Shown: positions 27,348 through 35,647 of the stretch, piece after piece
Layout of the letters: each line of letters opens with the position of its first letter
How positions within the stretch are numbered: the first letter of the stretch is position 1
NCBI GenBank assembly: GCA_035426385.1
Contig: DAOLZQ010000008.1
Location: 1-64,000, forward strand
DNA length: 64,000 bases
Source: Parvibacillus sp035426385
GTDB taxonomy: Bacteria; Bacteroidota; Bacteroidia; Chitinophagales; Saprospiraceae
Reading direction: 5' to 3'
Made by a program: the position numbers and the translations under genes
The notes under the pieces: generated by a model
What the model was told of the DNA's origin: nothing
What the model saw: the letters and a program-made list of their open reading frames with translations, nothing else
Database searches by the model: none

Positions 27348-28032
27348 CTGTTTTGTTTTGAAATAATTTGAAGAAATAGATATTCAATAGAAACTGAGTA
27401 TAGCCATATATCGCGTCTTCTACTGGAATAGTAAACATACGGATATTCAGTATTTCATCTGGATTGTAATTGACTATCGGACTGCTTAGACCTGTACCGG
27501 TCAAAATACCATTAACTGGAAAGAAACCCAGCATAAGTATTAAGTAAACTAAGCTGCCCTGAGCTATCCAACTGACCTTAGCAATATAGTGCAAATAAAT
27601 AAGTGTGGAAATAGTAGCTAGTGCAGTAACCAGTGGATAAATCTTGTGAGAGAAGAATATCACTCCGATGAGACAGAGCAAGATCATCAACCACACAATA
27701 ATTCCATTAAACTTAATTGTCCAATTGAACTTAAAAAATTTATCCAGACAGTAATACGTAAATACACACGCAAATGGGATGCAAAAGAAAAAAAGCCATT
27801 CCTCTAGCGGCAAGCCAAATATAGTCAGACCCAAAGTATATGAGGTATCAAACCACCATACACCCATGTGGGTAAATAGTACATCCCATAGAATAAACGG
27901 AATGGCTACCAAGGTACTTGCCTTTAGAAAAGCACTAAAGTGGCGATTGAATTTTACTCTTCGATCGAATGAAAATATAAAGCAAACGATGACGGTCAAA
28001 AAGTCGATGAGTATATAGGTATATGATTGCAT
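27337..28032 (-). CDS. crtY: Lycopene cyclase (CrtYcd/CarR type)
   Basis: This 231-aa membrane protein has six to seven hydrophobic helices, with the two sequence-related halves typical of the heterodimer-derived lycopene cyclases. The conserved motif occurs twice, as PLEEWLFFF near residue 77 and PVEDAIYGY near residue 205. It cyclises the ends of lycopene to give beta-carotene. Known relatives are CrtYc/CrtYd of Gram-positive bacteria and the fused versions in Bacteroidota and fungi. It starts 1 nt after the hydroxylase gene ends. Confidence 0.85.
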   Translation of the reverse strand: MQSYTYILIDFLTVIVCFIFSFDRRVKFNRHFSAFLKASTLVAIPFILWDVLFTHMGVWWFDTSYTLGLTIFGLPLEEWLFFFCIPFACVFTYYCLDKFFKFNWTIKFNGIIVWLMILLCLIGVIFFSHKIYPLVTALATISTLIYLHYIAKVSWIAQGSLVYLILMLGFFPVNGILTGTGLSSPIVNYNPDEILNIRMFTIPVEDAIYGYTQFLLNIYFFKLFQNKTDES

Positions 28033-28033
28033 C

Positions 28034-28486
28034 TTACTGTTTGTTTAGATACAATTTTAGATATTTGAGAGGCGCCCATAAGAATCCAAAGCATTCTCCG
28101 TCTTCTCTACCCATGTGTTTGTGGTGTTGCTTATGCGCTCTGCGAATAGCTAGAAGGTACGGATTCTGAGTGTTCCGGAAAAGTCCGATACGCTGGTGAA
28201 TGAAGATATCATGCACGAAGAAATACGCCATCCCATAAATAATAATACCAAGGCCTATATAAAATAAATAGCTAAAATCTTGTTGTATGCCTACCGCCAA
28301 AAGTAGAATATCGATACTCGCAAAAATTACAAAGAAATAGTCATTTTTTTCTAAAGGTCCATCAGTGCTGTGATCATGGTGATCTTTGTGAAGAGACCAC
28401 AGAAATCCATGCATTACATACTTGTGGATAAGCCAGGTAGCGCCTTCCATCAAAATAAAAGTAATTAATACTACTAGGAAATTCAT
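28034..28486 (-). CDS. crtZ: Beta-carotene hydroxylase (CrtZ family)
   Basis: This 150-aa membrane di-iron enzyme of the fatty-acid hydroxylase superfamily has its histidine clusters in place: HKYVMHG, HKDHHDHS, HDIFIHQR and HKQHHKHMG. CrtZ adds 3- and 3'-hydroxyls to beta-carotene, giving zeaxanthin through cryptoxanthin. Four short transmembrane segments are visible. It overlaps the SRPBCC gene by 4 nt. Confidence 0.92.
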   Translation of the reverse strand: MNFLVVLITFILMEGATWLIHKYVMHGFLWSLHKDHHDHSTDGPLEKNDYFFVIFASIDILLLAVGIQQDFSYLFYIGLGIIIYGMAYFFVHDIFIHQRIGLFRNTQNPYLLAIRRAHKQHHKHMGREDGECFGFLWAPLKYLKLYLNKQ

Positions 28487-28956
28487 GCCAAAGAGGGTTG
28501 TGTGTTGAATAATTTTTCTAAAACTTTGTTGCGGAAGTCAAATATTGATTCGATCTTTTTTCCAACTAATATTGAGTTTGTAATGTCCCCAATGATACCA
28601 AAGGGCAGTTCATAGTCAACTGTGTCCTTCATTAAAACTCCGGCTTCATTCGGAATAAATTCGTGGAAGTGTCGCCATAGTTTATAAGGCCCCTTTACCT
28701 GGGTGTCAGTAAAGTCTTTCTCCTCATTTACTTCAGTGATCAGCGTCTGCCAATTCATGGGAATACCCAGCAAGGGAGATACTTTATAATCTATAGTCAT
28801 TCCCTTAAATATGTGCTCTGATAGACCTTCTGATAATACGGTAAATTTCATCTCAGGCGGCGTAATGCGTGAAAGATTATGGGGAGATGAAAAGAATTTC
28901 CAAGCTGTCGAAATATCACAACTTAATTGCTGTGTTCTATTTATCTGATGAATCAT
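28483..28956 (-). CDS. SRPBCC-family protein in the carotenoid operon
   Basis: This 157-aa cytoplasmic protein has the START/SRPBCC (polyketide cyclase-like) fold. The N-terminal pattern ISTAWKFFSSPHNLSRITP and the core VKGPYKLWRHFHEFIPNEAG are typical of the family annotated as cell-division-inhibitor-like ligand-binding proteins. SRPBCC proteins hold hydrophobic ligands in a deep cavity. Its position between crtB and crtZ suggests a role in handling a carotenoid or prenyl lipid, but this is not established. Confidence 0.75.
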   Translation of the reverse strand: MIHQINRTQQLSCDISTAWKFFSSPHNLSRITPPEMKFTVLSEGLSEHIFKGMTIDYKVSPLLGIPMNWQTLITEVNEEKDFTDTQVKGPYKLWRHFHEFIPNEAGVLMKDTVDYELPFGIIGDITNSILVGKKIESIFDFRNKVLEKLFNTQPSLA

Positions 28957-28962
28957 TTTAAA

Positions 28963-29418
28963 TTATTGTTTTAATAAATTATCAATCATTGTAGATAACA
29001 ATGTAGAGGTAATTTTTTGTTTATTATTCAATATAAAGGATCGATCCTCTTTCATTTTGTCTTTATAACCTAATAGGGCGGGGCTGGACTTCTGAATGGA
29101 AAGCCGAATGAATTTTATTTCAATGTCTTTTGGTGACCTTTCAGCAGCAGCATCGATATTTTTCTTTCCCTTGTTGAAGGTAGAAAGTTTCTCACCAAGA
29201 TTGGAAGTATGATTGGCCCATATAGCCTGGAATGCACCACAGTAAGCTTGTTCTACTGCTGATCTGGGGTTATTCTCCAGACTTGAAATCATGCTACGGC
29301 AAATATTCTTGTTTGAAACTGCAAGTTGATAATTCTGACGAACTTCCTCTATAGTGAGGTTATGTATTGATAGCATAGTGGTACTTTGAGATAGGATATA
29401 TAATATTACTGAGATCAT
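28963..29418 (-). CDS. Uncharacterised protein between crtB and SRPBCC gene
   Basis: This 151-aa protein has no recognised domain. It is mostly helical and soluble, with one or two Cys (NICRSM, EQAYCGAF) and a repeated basic/acidic pattern. An ATG 14 codons downstream (MLSIHNL) may be the real start, since the first residues look like a poor leader. It overlaps crtB by 4 nt and lies 6 nt from the SRPBCC gene, so it is firmly part of the operon. Function unknown. Confidence 0.6.
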   Translation of the reverse strand: MISVILYILSQSTTMLSIHNLTIEEVRQNYQLAVSNKNICRSMISSLENNPRSAVEQAYCGAFQAIWANHTSNLGEKLSTFNKGKKNIDAAAERSPKDIEIKFIRLSIQKSSPALLGYKDKMKEDRSFILNNKQKITSTLLSTMIDNLLKQ

Positions 29419-30251
29419 AAGAAAGCCATTTTATATTGAACGTAACTACTCATCATTAGAAATGCTTTACGACCATTTGGCAAGCGCACCCGTTGGTTTA
29501 GGATTTGTTGAGCTGAAGTATTTTTAATTTTTTGGAACAAAACCAGATAATATTTAAAAGCAAGATATACTCCAAATCTGGAAGACGCTGGCAATTTTCG
29601 AATTCCTATAAGTGCTTCTTTAAATTCGTTTTCTATTTCTTGTTCTATCGAACGCTTACTGGCACTGTCAAATAAAGTCAAGTCGATATCCGGAAAATAA
29701 GTTCGACCTAATTCTTGGTAGTCATCTTTTAAGTCTCTTAGAAAATTTACCTTTTGAAAAGCAGACCCTAGTTTCATTGCATATGGCTTCAGCGCTTCAT
29801 AGGTTGGGGCATCCCCATCTACAAATATTTGTAGACACATGAGACCTACTACCTCGGCCGAACCTAATATATATTCATTGTATTTGTCACTATTATAGTC
29901 AACCTTTTCCAGGTCCATTTCCATGCTCTTTAGGAATTGTTCGATGAGTCGAATATCAATATTATATTGGCGCACAGTTTCCTGAAATGAATGTAGGATT
30001 GGATTGAGAGATATGCCTTCCTGAAGTGCTTGGGTAGTTTGATTCTTGAATTGCTCTAAGAGACCTTCCTTATTGTAATCATGAAAACTATCCACTATCT
30101 CATCTGCCAGGCGAACGTATCCATAGATAGCATAGATCGCAGGTCTGATGGAGGGTTGTAGTGCCATTATGCCCATTGAAAAACTGGTACTATACTTGCG
30201 TGTGGTGGACTTACTTATATCGTAAGATAATTCGTCAAACAGCTTTTTCAT
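29415..30251 (-). CDS. crtB: Phytoene synthase
   Basis: This 278-aa trans-isoprenyl diphosphate synthase joins two geranylgeranyl diphosphates to make phytoene. Both Asp-rich metal sites are present: RLADEIVDSFHD near residue 50 and NFLRDLKDDYQELGRTYFP near residue 165. It overlaps crtI by 17 nt. GGPP itself must come from a synthase elsewhere in the genome. Confidence 0.94.
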   Translation of the reverse strand: MKKLFDELSYDISKSTTRKYSTSFSMGIMALQPSIRPAIYAIYGYVRLADEIVDSFHDYNKEGLLEQFKNQTTQALQEGISLNPILHSFQETVRQYNIDIRLIEQFLKSMEMDLEKVDYNSDKYNEYILGSAEVVGLMCLQIFVDGDAPTYEALKPYAMKLGSAFQKVNFLRDLKDDYQELGRTYFPDIDLTLFDSASKRSIEQEIENEFKEALIGIRKLPASSRFGVYLAFKYYLVLFQKIKNTSAQQILNQRVRLPNGRKAFLMMSSYVQYKMAFL

Positions 30252-31728
30252 AGGTCTTTTTATTAAGGTTGATTATTTCAGTTGCAACTATTTTTCCCGA
30301 GATTATAGATGGAGGTACACCCGGTCCCGGCACTGTCAATTGTCCGGTATAATATAAATTAGAGATTTTTTTATTTCGAATAGATGGCTTCAGTACTGCC
30401 GTCTGTGATAGTGTATTAGCCAGACCATATGCATTGCCCTGGTAGGCATTGTAGTCTTGGACGAAATCACTGACACAGTAGCTTTTTTTGTATTCAATCT
30501 GTGATAGTAAATCAGATGTGCCGGTATGCTGCTCCAAACGATCGATCATTTGAAGAAAATATTTTTCTCTTACTGATTCATCGTCAGGCAAGCCGGTGGC
30601 TATGGGCATAAGTAGAAATACATTTTCATGTCCATTCGGGGCCACCATTCTATCAGTCTTGGAAGGGCAACAGGCATAGAAGAGGGGTTGCTCGGGCCAT
30701 TTTTTTTCAGCATAAATACTATCAGTATGTGTGTCTAAATCATTTTCAAAGAAAAGGGTATGATGTGTGAGTCGAGGTAACTGGGATTTTAATCCCAGAT
30801 AATAGATTAAGCAGGATGGTGCAAAGGTGCGACCTTCCCAATAAGACTCATCGTAATTTCGGTATTGTTCATCAAGTAGTGTTTCAGTATGGTGGTAATC
30901 TGATGAAGCAATTACTGCATCAAAAGAATACGATTTACCTAATATCTCAAGAGATGTAACTTCACCGTTGGAGGTATTTATTTTTTCTACAGGATGATTA
31001 AAATGAAACTGTACGCCCTGCGCTTCAGCTACTTTTTTCATAGCGAGGACTAGTTGGTAGAATCCACCTTCCGGATACCAGGTTCCCAGGCCGTATCCGC
31101 CATAGGTCATCAGACTGTATAGAGCCGGAATATTTCTAGGTGAAGCACCCAGGAAGATCACCGGGAATTCCATGAGGGCAATGAGCTTGGGATTTGAAAA
31201 GAATTTTTTTACATAACTTCGAAAATTGGTCAGTAGATCCAGTTTGAGCGCTCCGACAGCAATTTTTGGCGACATAAATTCCCACCAGGAATGGCAGGGC
31301 TTATTTACAAAGTCTTGCATACCTACTTCGTATTTATAACGAGCTGATTTCATGAAGGCATCCAATCTTTCACCTGCGCCCACTTCCATTTCTTCAAAAA
31401 GATTTCTTAGATCCTCATAACTTTCGGGTACAGACAGATTCCCATCTGAAAAGATCATTTCAAACTGTGGATTTAGTGAAATGAGATTGTAGAACTCAGC
31501 GGCTGAGTGTCCGAAATCACGAAAGAAATTTTCGATGATATCGGGCATCCAATACCAACTCGGACCCATGTCAAAGGTATATCCACTTTCTGTGGTAAAT
31601 TGCCGGGCACGACCCCCGGGAGTACTATTCTTCTCAAACACGTGCACTTCATGGCCTGCCTGAGCTGCATATGCTGCGGCACTCAGACCTGAGATACCCG
31701 AACCAATGATTGCGATTTTCTGCTTCAT
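30235..31728 (-). CDS. crtI: Phytoene desaturase
   Basis: This 497-aa CrtI-type FAD enzyme introduces four double bases-pairs' worth of desaturation, turning phytoene into lycopene. The dinucleotide-binding fold is at the N-terminus (IAIIGSGISGLSAAAYAAQ, then EKNSTPGGRARQF), and the C-terminal carotenoid-family motif LYYTGQLTVPGPGVPPSIISG is present in parts. It starts 1 nt after the MarR gene, so the regulator and first enzyme are one transcript. Confidence 0.94.
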   Translation of the reverse strand: MKQKIAIIGSGISGLSAAAYAAQAGHEVHVFEKNSTPGGRARQFTTESGYTFDMGPSWYWMPDIIENFFRDFGHSAAEFYNLISLNPQFEMIFSDGNLSVPESYEDLRNLFEEMEVGAGERLDAFMKSARYKYEVGMQDFVNKPCHSWWEFMSPKIAVGALKLDLLTNFRSYVKKFFSNPKLIALMEFPVIFLGASPRNIPALYSLMTYGGYGLGTWYPEGGFYQLVLAMKKVAEAQGVQFHFNHPVEKINTSNGEVTSLEILGKSYSFDAVIASSDYHHTETLLDEQYRNYDESYWEGRTFAPSCLIYYLGLKSQLPRLTHHTLFFENDLDTHTDSIYAEKKWPEQPLFYACCPSKTDRMVAPNGHENVFLLMPIATGLPDDESVREKYFLQMIDRLEQHTGTSDLLSQIEYKKSYCVSDFVQDYNAYQGNAYGLANTLSQTAVLKPSIRNKKISNLYYTGQLTVPGPGVPPSIISGKIVATEIINLNKKTYEKAV

Positions 31729-31729
31729 T

Positions 31730-32404
31730 TTAATTATTATTTGGCTTATATTGCTCCATTACTACATCTAGTAATTTGGCAGGATTAAGATTTTTACAAA
31801 AGATGGGATGATGGAAATCATTTAGTTTAGTAAGCAACTTTAGAAGTTGCATTTTTTCATCGTTATTAAGATCTGCGGTTACTATTTGGGTCGCCTGTCT
31901 TATTTTATCCATTTGCTGCAGGAGCGCTTGAGTACCATCTTGAGTAATTTGGATGATCTTACTTCGCTTATCAAGGTGTGAATCTTGCTGAGATATCCAA
32001 CCATGTCTCATCAGTCGGTTGATGATAAGCATGCCCACCGATTTTTCCTGGATGTTTTTTTTAATGAGATCCATCTTAGTCATCGGGCCGAAGGCATCGA
32101 GATTGATCAGGTATATAAATTCCTCCTGAGTAGAAAAGGGAGAATCATGTATAGCTGATTTCGAATAAGATTTTGCATACCGGTTCATGTGAACCAGCAG
32201 TGTATTGATCGCACTCTCCGGACTTCGGCCTTTATCTTTGCCATCCCAGTCTCCGGAAGGAGCCTGCTCAGGCTTATCGCCAAAATGGTTTGCCATCCAT
32301 TCAGAGAAACCTTGCTTATCGTGGGAGTAATTCTTCATATTTAGCTGATCCGATTCGAATAGCTCGACTAGCCGGATGCATTCTTGGATTAGTGTATAGT
32401 TCAT
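31730..32404 (-). CDS. MarR-family regulator heading the carotenoid operon
   Basis: This 224-aa protein has a winged helix-turn-helix at about residues 100-180 (FSTQEEFIYLINLDAFGPMTKMDLIKK, partly quoted, with the wing GWISQQDSHLDKRSKIIQIT). Proteins of this group bind palindromes and respond to small ligands or redox. It is longer than most MarR proteins because of an N-terminal extension of about 80 residues. It probably controls its own operon through the repeats upstream at 32444-32496. It has a close paralogue at 33590-34264. Confidence 0.85.
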   Translation of the reverse strand: MNYTLIQECIRLVELFESDQLNMKNYSHDKQGFSEWMANHFGDKPEQAPSGDWDGKDKGRSPESAINTLLVHMNRYAKSYSKSAIHDSPFSTQEEFIYLINLDAFGPMTKMDLIKKNIQEKSVGMLIINRLMRHGWISQQDSHLDKRSKIIQITQDGTQALLQQMDKIRQATQIVTADLNNDEKMQLLKLLTKLNDFHHPIFCKNLNPAKLLDVVMEQYKPNNN

Positions 32405-32835
32405 ATTGATAAGTATTAAAGCACAAAGATATTACAATAGTTCATAAATGTACTAAAAAAGTATAGAAATATTTTATAAAGATTATAAATGTACTATATT
32501 CATCTACCGTTTATATACGTTTCGCAGAGTGAAAAGGATCTTTTAAAGTGGATTAAGTGCCAATAGACCACCTATTTGAAATAAGAGGTACAATAGGTGA
32601 GAATAAAAAATCTGAAGACAGAAGATGGGTTGAAGTGATTGGAAAGGAGTAGGTGGTTATGACTCAAGGCTTATTTTTTTTAAGAAAAGGCAGGCTATTT
32701 GAGGGTGAAGGAGTTGAATTTAAGACATTACAAAAATTGAGAAATAGTCCTAGTTCAGATAGAAATAGGGGGAATGAGTAATCAGAGATGGGTGAAGAGG
32801 GTTTAAAACATTATCTTTATTTAAAATCCTGAATT
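32405..32835. promoter_or_regulatory. AT-rich control region with 12-nt direct repeats
   Basis: No gene was seen in 431 nt. The repeat ataaatgtacta occurs at 32444-32455 and 32485-32496, 41 nt apart, just upstream of the MarR-crt operon start, a plausible operator. Further right is a stretch with a short open frame of protein-like composition (about 32570-32650) that may be a relic. Confidence 0.4.
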
Positions 32836-33036
32836 ATGAGCAGTCCGAAGAAAATAGTCGTTTACAAGACTTTTGAATTGGGAGAAGCTATGGAAATTGA
32901 GGAGACCTTAAAAATGACTCCTGAGGAAAGAATAGAGAAAACAGTTAATTTAATATTGCGGGTATATAATACAAGCCATGAAGAACTTCGTTCAAGACCT
33001 CGTAGTAGAAGAATTACCATTATTCGAGACATATGA
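32836..33036 (+). CDS. Small antitoxin-like partner of a nucleotidyltransferase
   Basis: This 66-aa protein, with MTPEERIEKTVNLILRVYN in its middle and a basic tail, resembles the short proteins that precede MNT-like nucleotidyltransferase genes in Bacteroidota. Its stop overlaps the ATG of the next, broken gene (ATGA). In such pairs the small protein is a putative antitoxin or partner. With the second gene dead it may be a leftover. Confidence 0.5.
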   Translation: MSSPKKIVVYKTFELGEAMEIEETLKMTPEERIEKTVNLILRVYNTSHEELRSRPRSRRITIIRDI

Positions 33037-33540
33037 ATCTGTTTATTGACAGCCATCTGGAATTAATCAAATTACTTTTAGGAGAGAGAGTTGATTTCAT
33101 AATTATTAGGATATGCAGTCGTATTTCACGGATATTCCAGGACTACTGGAGATGTCGATATTTGGTTAAAACCTGATAATTCAAACAAGAAAAAGTTTAT
33201 AAAAGTACTTTAACAATTAGATCTTGAAGAAGATGATATCAATACTATTTCTAATGAAGACTTCACTAATGTTTTAAAATTTTCAATGGACGAATCGCCG
33301 GGGAGAGTGGATTTCCTAACCCATATCAACAATGTCAGGTATCAAGAGGCTGATGAACAAAAAGTCTTTTCAGACTTTGAAAATATCAGGATTCCATTTC
33401 TGCACTTGAATCATTTGATCCTTTCCAAGATGAATACCGTAAGAATGAAAGACAAAGCTGATATAGAAGAATTGCAGAAAATAGATCCAGAAATATATTA
33501 TACGAAATACCCGATCATTATTTATTTTAATACAAATTAG
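33033..33540 (+). pseudogene. Broken MNT-like nucleotidyltransferase
   Basis: Translation gives MNLFIDSHLELIKLLLGE, then a frame change near 33105-33115, where the family's GGYA motif should be, then VFHGYSRTTGDVDIWLKP in another frame. A TAA stop follows near 33210, before the rest (DESPGRVDFLTHINNV and on to 33540). The TTGDVDIW segment is the nucleotidyltransferase active-site motif. One frameshift and one in-frame stop make it a pseudogene, unless they are sequencing errors. Intact relatives pair with the small upstream protein as a toxin-antitoxin-like unit. Confidence 0.7.
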
Positions 33541-33589
33541 TTACTGCAGGAAATACATAAACTGACCACTGCGATCTTTTATTAATATT

Positions 33590-34264
33590 TTAATTGTTAT
33601 TTGGAAGGTACTGTGTCATTACCACATCCAGTAGCTCGGCGGGATTTAAGTTTTTGCAAAAAATGGGGTGATGGAAATCATTTAGTTTAGTTAGCAGATT
33701 GATTAGTTGCATTTTTTCATTGTAAGTCAGATCTCCGGTCACTATTGTGGTCGCTTGTCTGATTTTTTCCATTTGCTTATTCAGTGCCTGAGTGCCGGCC
33801 GGCGTGATTCTAATAATCTTACTTCTTTTGTCTTTTTCCGAATCCTGCTGTTCTACCCAGCCATGCTTCATCAGTCGGTTGATGATTAGCATGCCCACCG
33901 GTTTTTCCTGAATATTCTTTTTGATGAGGTCCATTTTGGTCATCGCCCCAAAAGCATTGAGGTTGATCAGGTATATGAATTCTTCTTGGGTAGAAAAGGG
34001 AGAGTCATGAATAGCTGATTTTGAGTAAGACTTTGCATATCGGTTCATGTGCACTATAAGCGTGTTGATGGCACTCTCAGGGCTCCGGCCATTCTCCTTT
34101 CCTTCCCAATCGGCAGTAGCAACCTGATCGGGCATCTGTCCCAAATGGTTAGCCATCCACTGTGAAAATCCATGGATGTCTGTGGAGTGACTCTCCGCAT
34201 TTGGGTGCTCCGCTTCGAAGAGTTCTACCAGCCGGATACAATCTTTGATCAGTGTGTATTTCAT
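33590..34264 (-). CDS. MarR-family regulator, paralogue of the crt regulator
   Basis: This protein is 224 aa, exactly the length of the regulator at 31730-32404, and aligns with it without gaps; most positions are identical by eye, especially the helix-turn-helix region and the C-terminus (NDFHHPIFCKNLNPAELLDVVM). Differences cluster in the N-terminal 60 residues. It stands alone, without an adjacent target operon downstream. It may regulate the same pigment genes or antagonise its paralogue. Confidence 0.85.
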   Translation of the reverse strand: MKYTLIKDCIRLVELFEAEHPNAESHSTDIHGFSQWMANHLGQMPDQVATADWEGKENGRSPESAINTLIVHMNRYAKSYSKSAIHDSPFSTQEEFIYLINLNAFGAMTKMDLIKKNIQEKPVGMLIINRLMKHGWVEQQDSEKDKRSKIIRITPAGTQALNKQMEKIRQATTIVTGDLTYNEKMQLINLLTKLNDFHHPIFCKNLNPAELLDVVMTQYLPNNN

Positions 34265-34335
34265 CTTTGTGTTATATTAATGGATAAGAATAATATAGTA
34301 ATATAGGAAAATTTCTGAATAGTCTATCGCTTTGG

Positions 34336-34365
34336 CTCGCTTCGCTTTAGTTCGCTTCGCTTTAG
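34336..34365. repeat. 15-nt tandem repeat
   Basis: Two copies of (c/t)tcgcttcgctttag lie head to tail. They are in the spacer between the second MarR gene and the efflux operon, next to AT-rich sequence with other loose repeats (aaagctaaagactaaagac). Confidence 0.6.
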
Positions 34366-34504
34366 CTTTTAGTTACTATCCGAAAATATCTTGAATAAAT
34401 CTTTTAATTTTTACTTTAAAAAAAGCTAAAGACTAAAGACTACTGGCCAAAGACCAGTGGGTCGCTGCGCTCTTGGCCATAAGCTGGTTTAGAAATAATA
34501 TTAC

Positions 34505-35638
34505 CTATTCCTCTTCAGTATTTTTCAACTTCATAAGTAGGGTGTAAGCACCTTTGATGACGAAGAGCTTGTCTTTAATGAGTGACCCATCTGCAAGGGT
34601 AAATTGCGTAAATCCACTGTCTGAATGCTGTGTGGTTACTTCTTGCATGTGGTATTCTTTTTCGCCTGTGACAATAAAGACATATTGCTTGCCTTCATAG
34701 CGAACCAAGCCATCATTTGGGATAGCATATGCGTCTTGTGAAACTACCTCTAGGTCAGCATTCATATACATGCCTGGAATAAGTGAACTGTCGTATTGAT
34801 CGAAATGGCAATGAACGGTAACTGCTCTCTCCGGTGATAAATTTTTACCTATTAAGATGACTTTACAAGGATATTTCTTATCCGGTCTCTGATTGTTATA
34901 GGCCATAATCTTTTGGCCAATAAAAATTTTATCTACATCTTTCTCAAAGACTGTAAGTGCCAAATGGATATCTGTAGGATTGACCAGTTCGAACATTACC
35001 TCAGTCGGCGAGACGTACTTACCGATATTTATTTTTACCTCAGATACGAAGCCATTAATCGGGGAGGGAATCCGTATACTTCGGGAGATATTGGACACAC
35101 TAAGCCTTGCCGGGTTAATGTAGATGAGTCTTAGTTTTTCTTCCAGTGATCTGAGCAAAACTTTTTGTGTTAGAAACACAGACTGTGCATTCTCGTACAC
35201 TTTGTCGCTGCTGGCTTTACTTTCATTTAAATCTTTTTGGCGCAGATATTCTTTTTCTATTGAGCTTAACTGTGCTTTTGCTGTCAGGTAATCCTGCTGA
35301 AGCTGGACATATTGGTGGTCCTCCATGGTGGCAATTATTTCACCCTTTTTTACGTGCATTCCTTCGAGCAATTTTGATGACTTCAGATAACCTCCCAGTG
35401 GTACACTGACTGATACCATATTCTGTGGAGGAACATCTATCACTCCATTCACTTTAAGTATAGAAGCGAGCTTCCGAGGTTGTAAGATCCCGGTCTGAAT
35501 ATCTGTATTTTTAAGTTGTGCATCATTCAGTGACACTATGTCTGCAGCAGTATTTTCTGTAGCAACATCCGGAGCAGATTTTGAAGTGCATGAGAGCAGA
35601 CTGAAGAGAACTATTATTATGATGATATATTTTATCAT
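34505..35638 (-). CDS. czcB: RND efflux periplasmic adaptor (CzcB/CusB type)
   Basis: This 377-aa membrane-fusion lipoprotein has lipobox LLSC at about residue 17. The barrel-sandwich lipoyl half-motifs (VPLGGYLKSSKLLEGMHVKKGEI, partly) flank a coiled-coil hairpin (LTAKAQLSSIEKEYLRQKDL), followed by beta-barrel and membrane-proximal domains. It links the inner-membrane pump to the outer-membrane channel. It lies 9 nt after the fused czcA-czcC gene and would deliver the third component of the tripartite pump. Confidence 0.9.
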   Translation of the reverse strand: MIKYIIIIIVLFSLLSCTSKSAPDVATENTAADIVSLNDAQLKNTDIQTGILQPRKLASILKVNGVIDVPPQNMVSVSVPLGGYLKSSKLLEGMHVKKGEIIATMEDHQYVQLQQDYLTAKAQLSSIEKEYLRQKDLNESKASSDKVYENAQSVFLTQKVLLRSLEEKLRLIYINPARLSVSNISRSIRIPSPINGFVSEVKINIGKYVSPTEVMFELVNPTDIHLALTVFEKDVDKIFIGQKIMAYNNQRPDKKYPCKVILIGKNLSPERAVTVHCHFDQYDSSLIPGMYMNADLEVVSQDAYAIPNDGLVRYEGKQYVFIVTGEKEYHMQEVTTQHSDSGFTQFTLADGSLIKDKLFVIKGAYTLLMKLKNTEEE

Positions 35639-35647
35639 GATTTGGAT

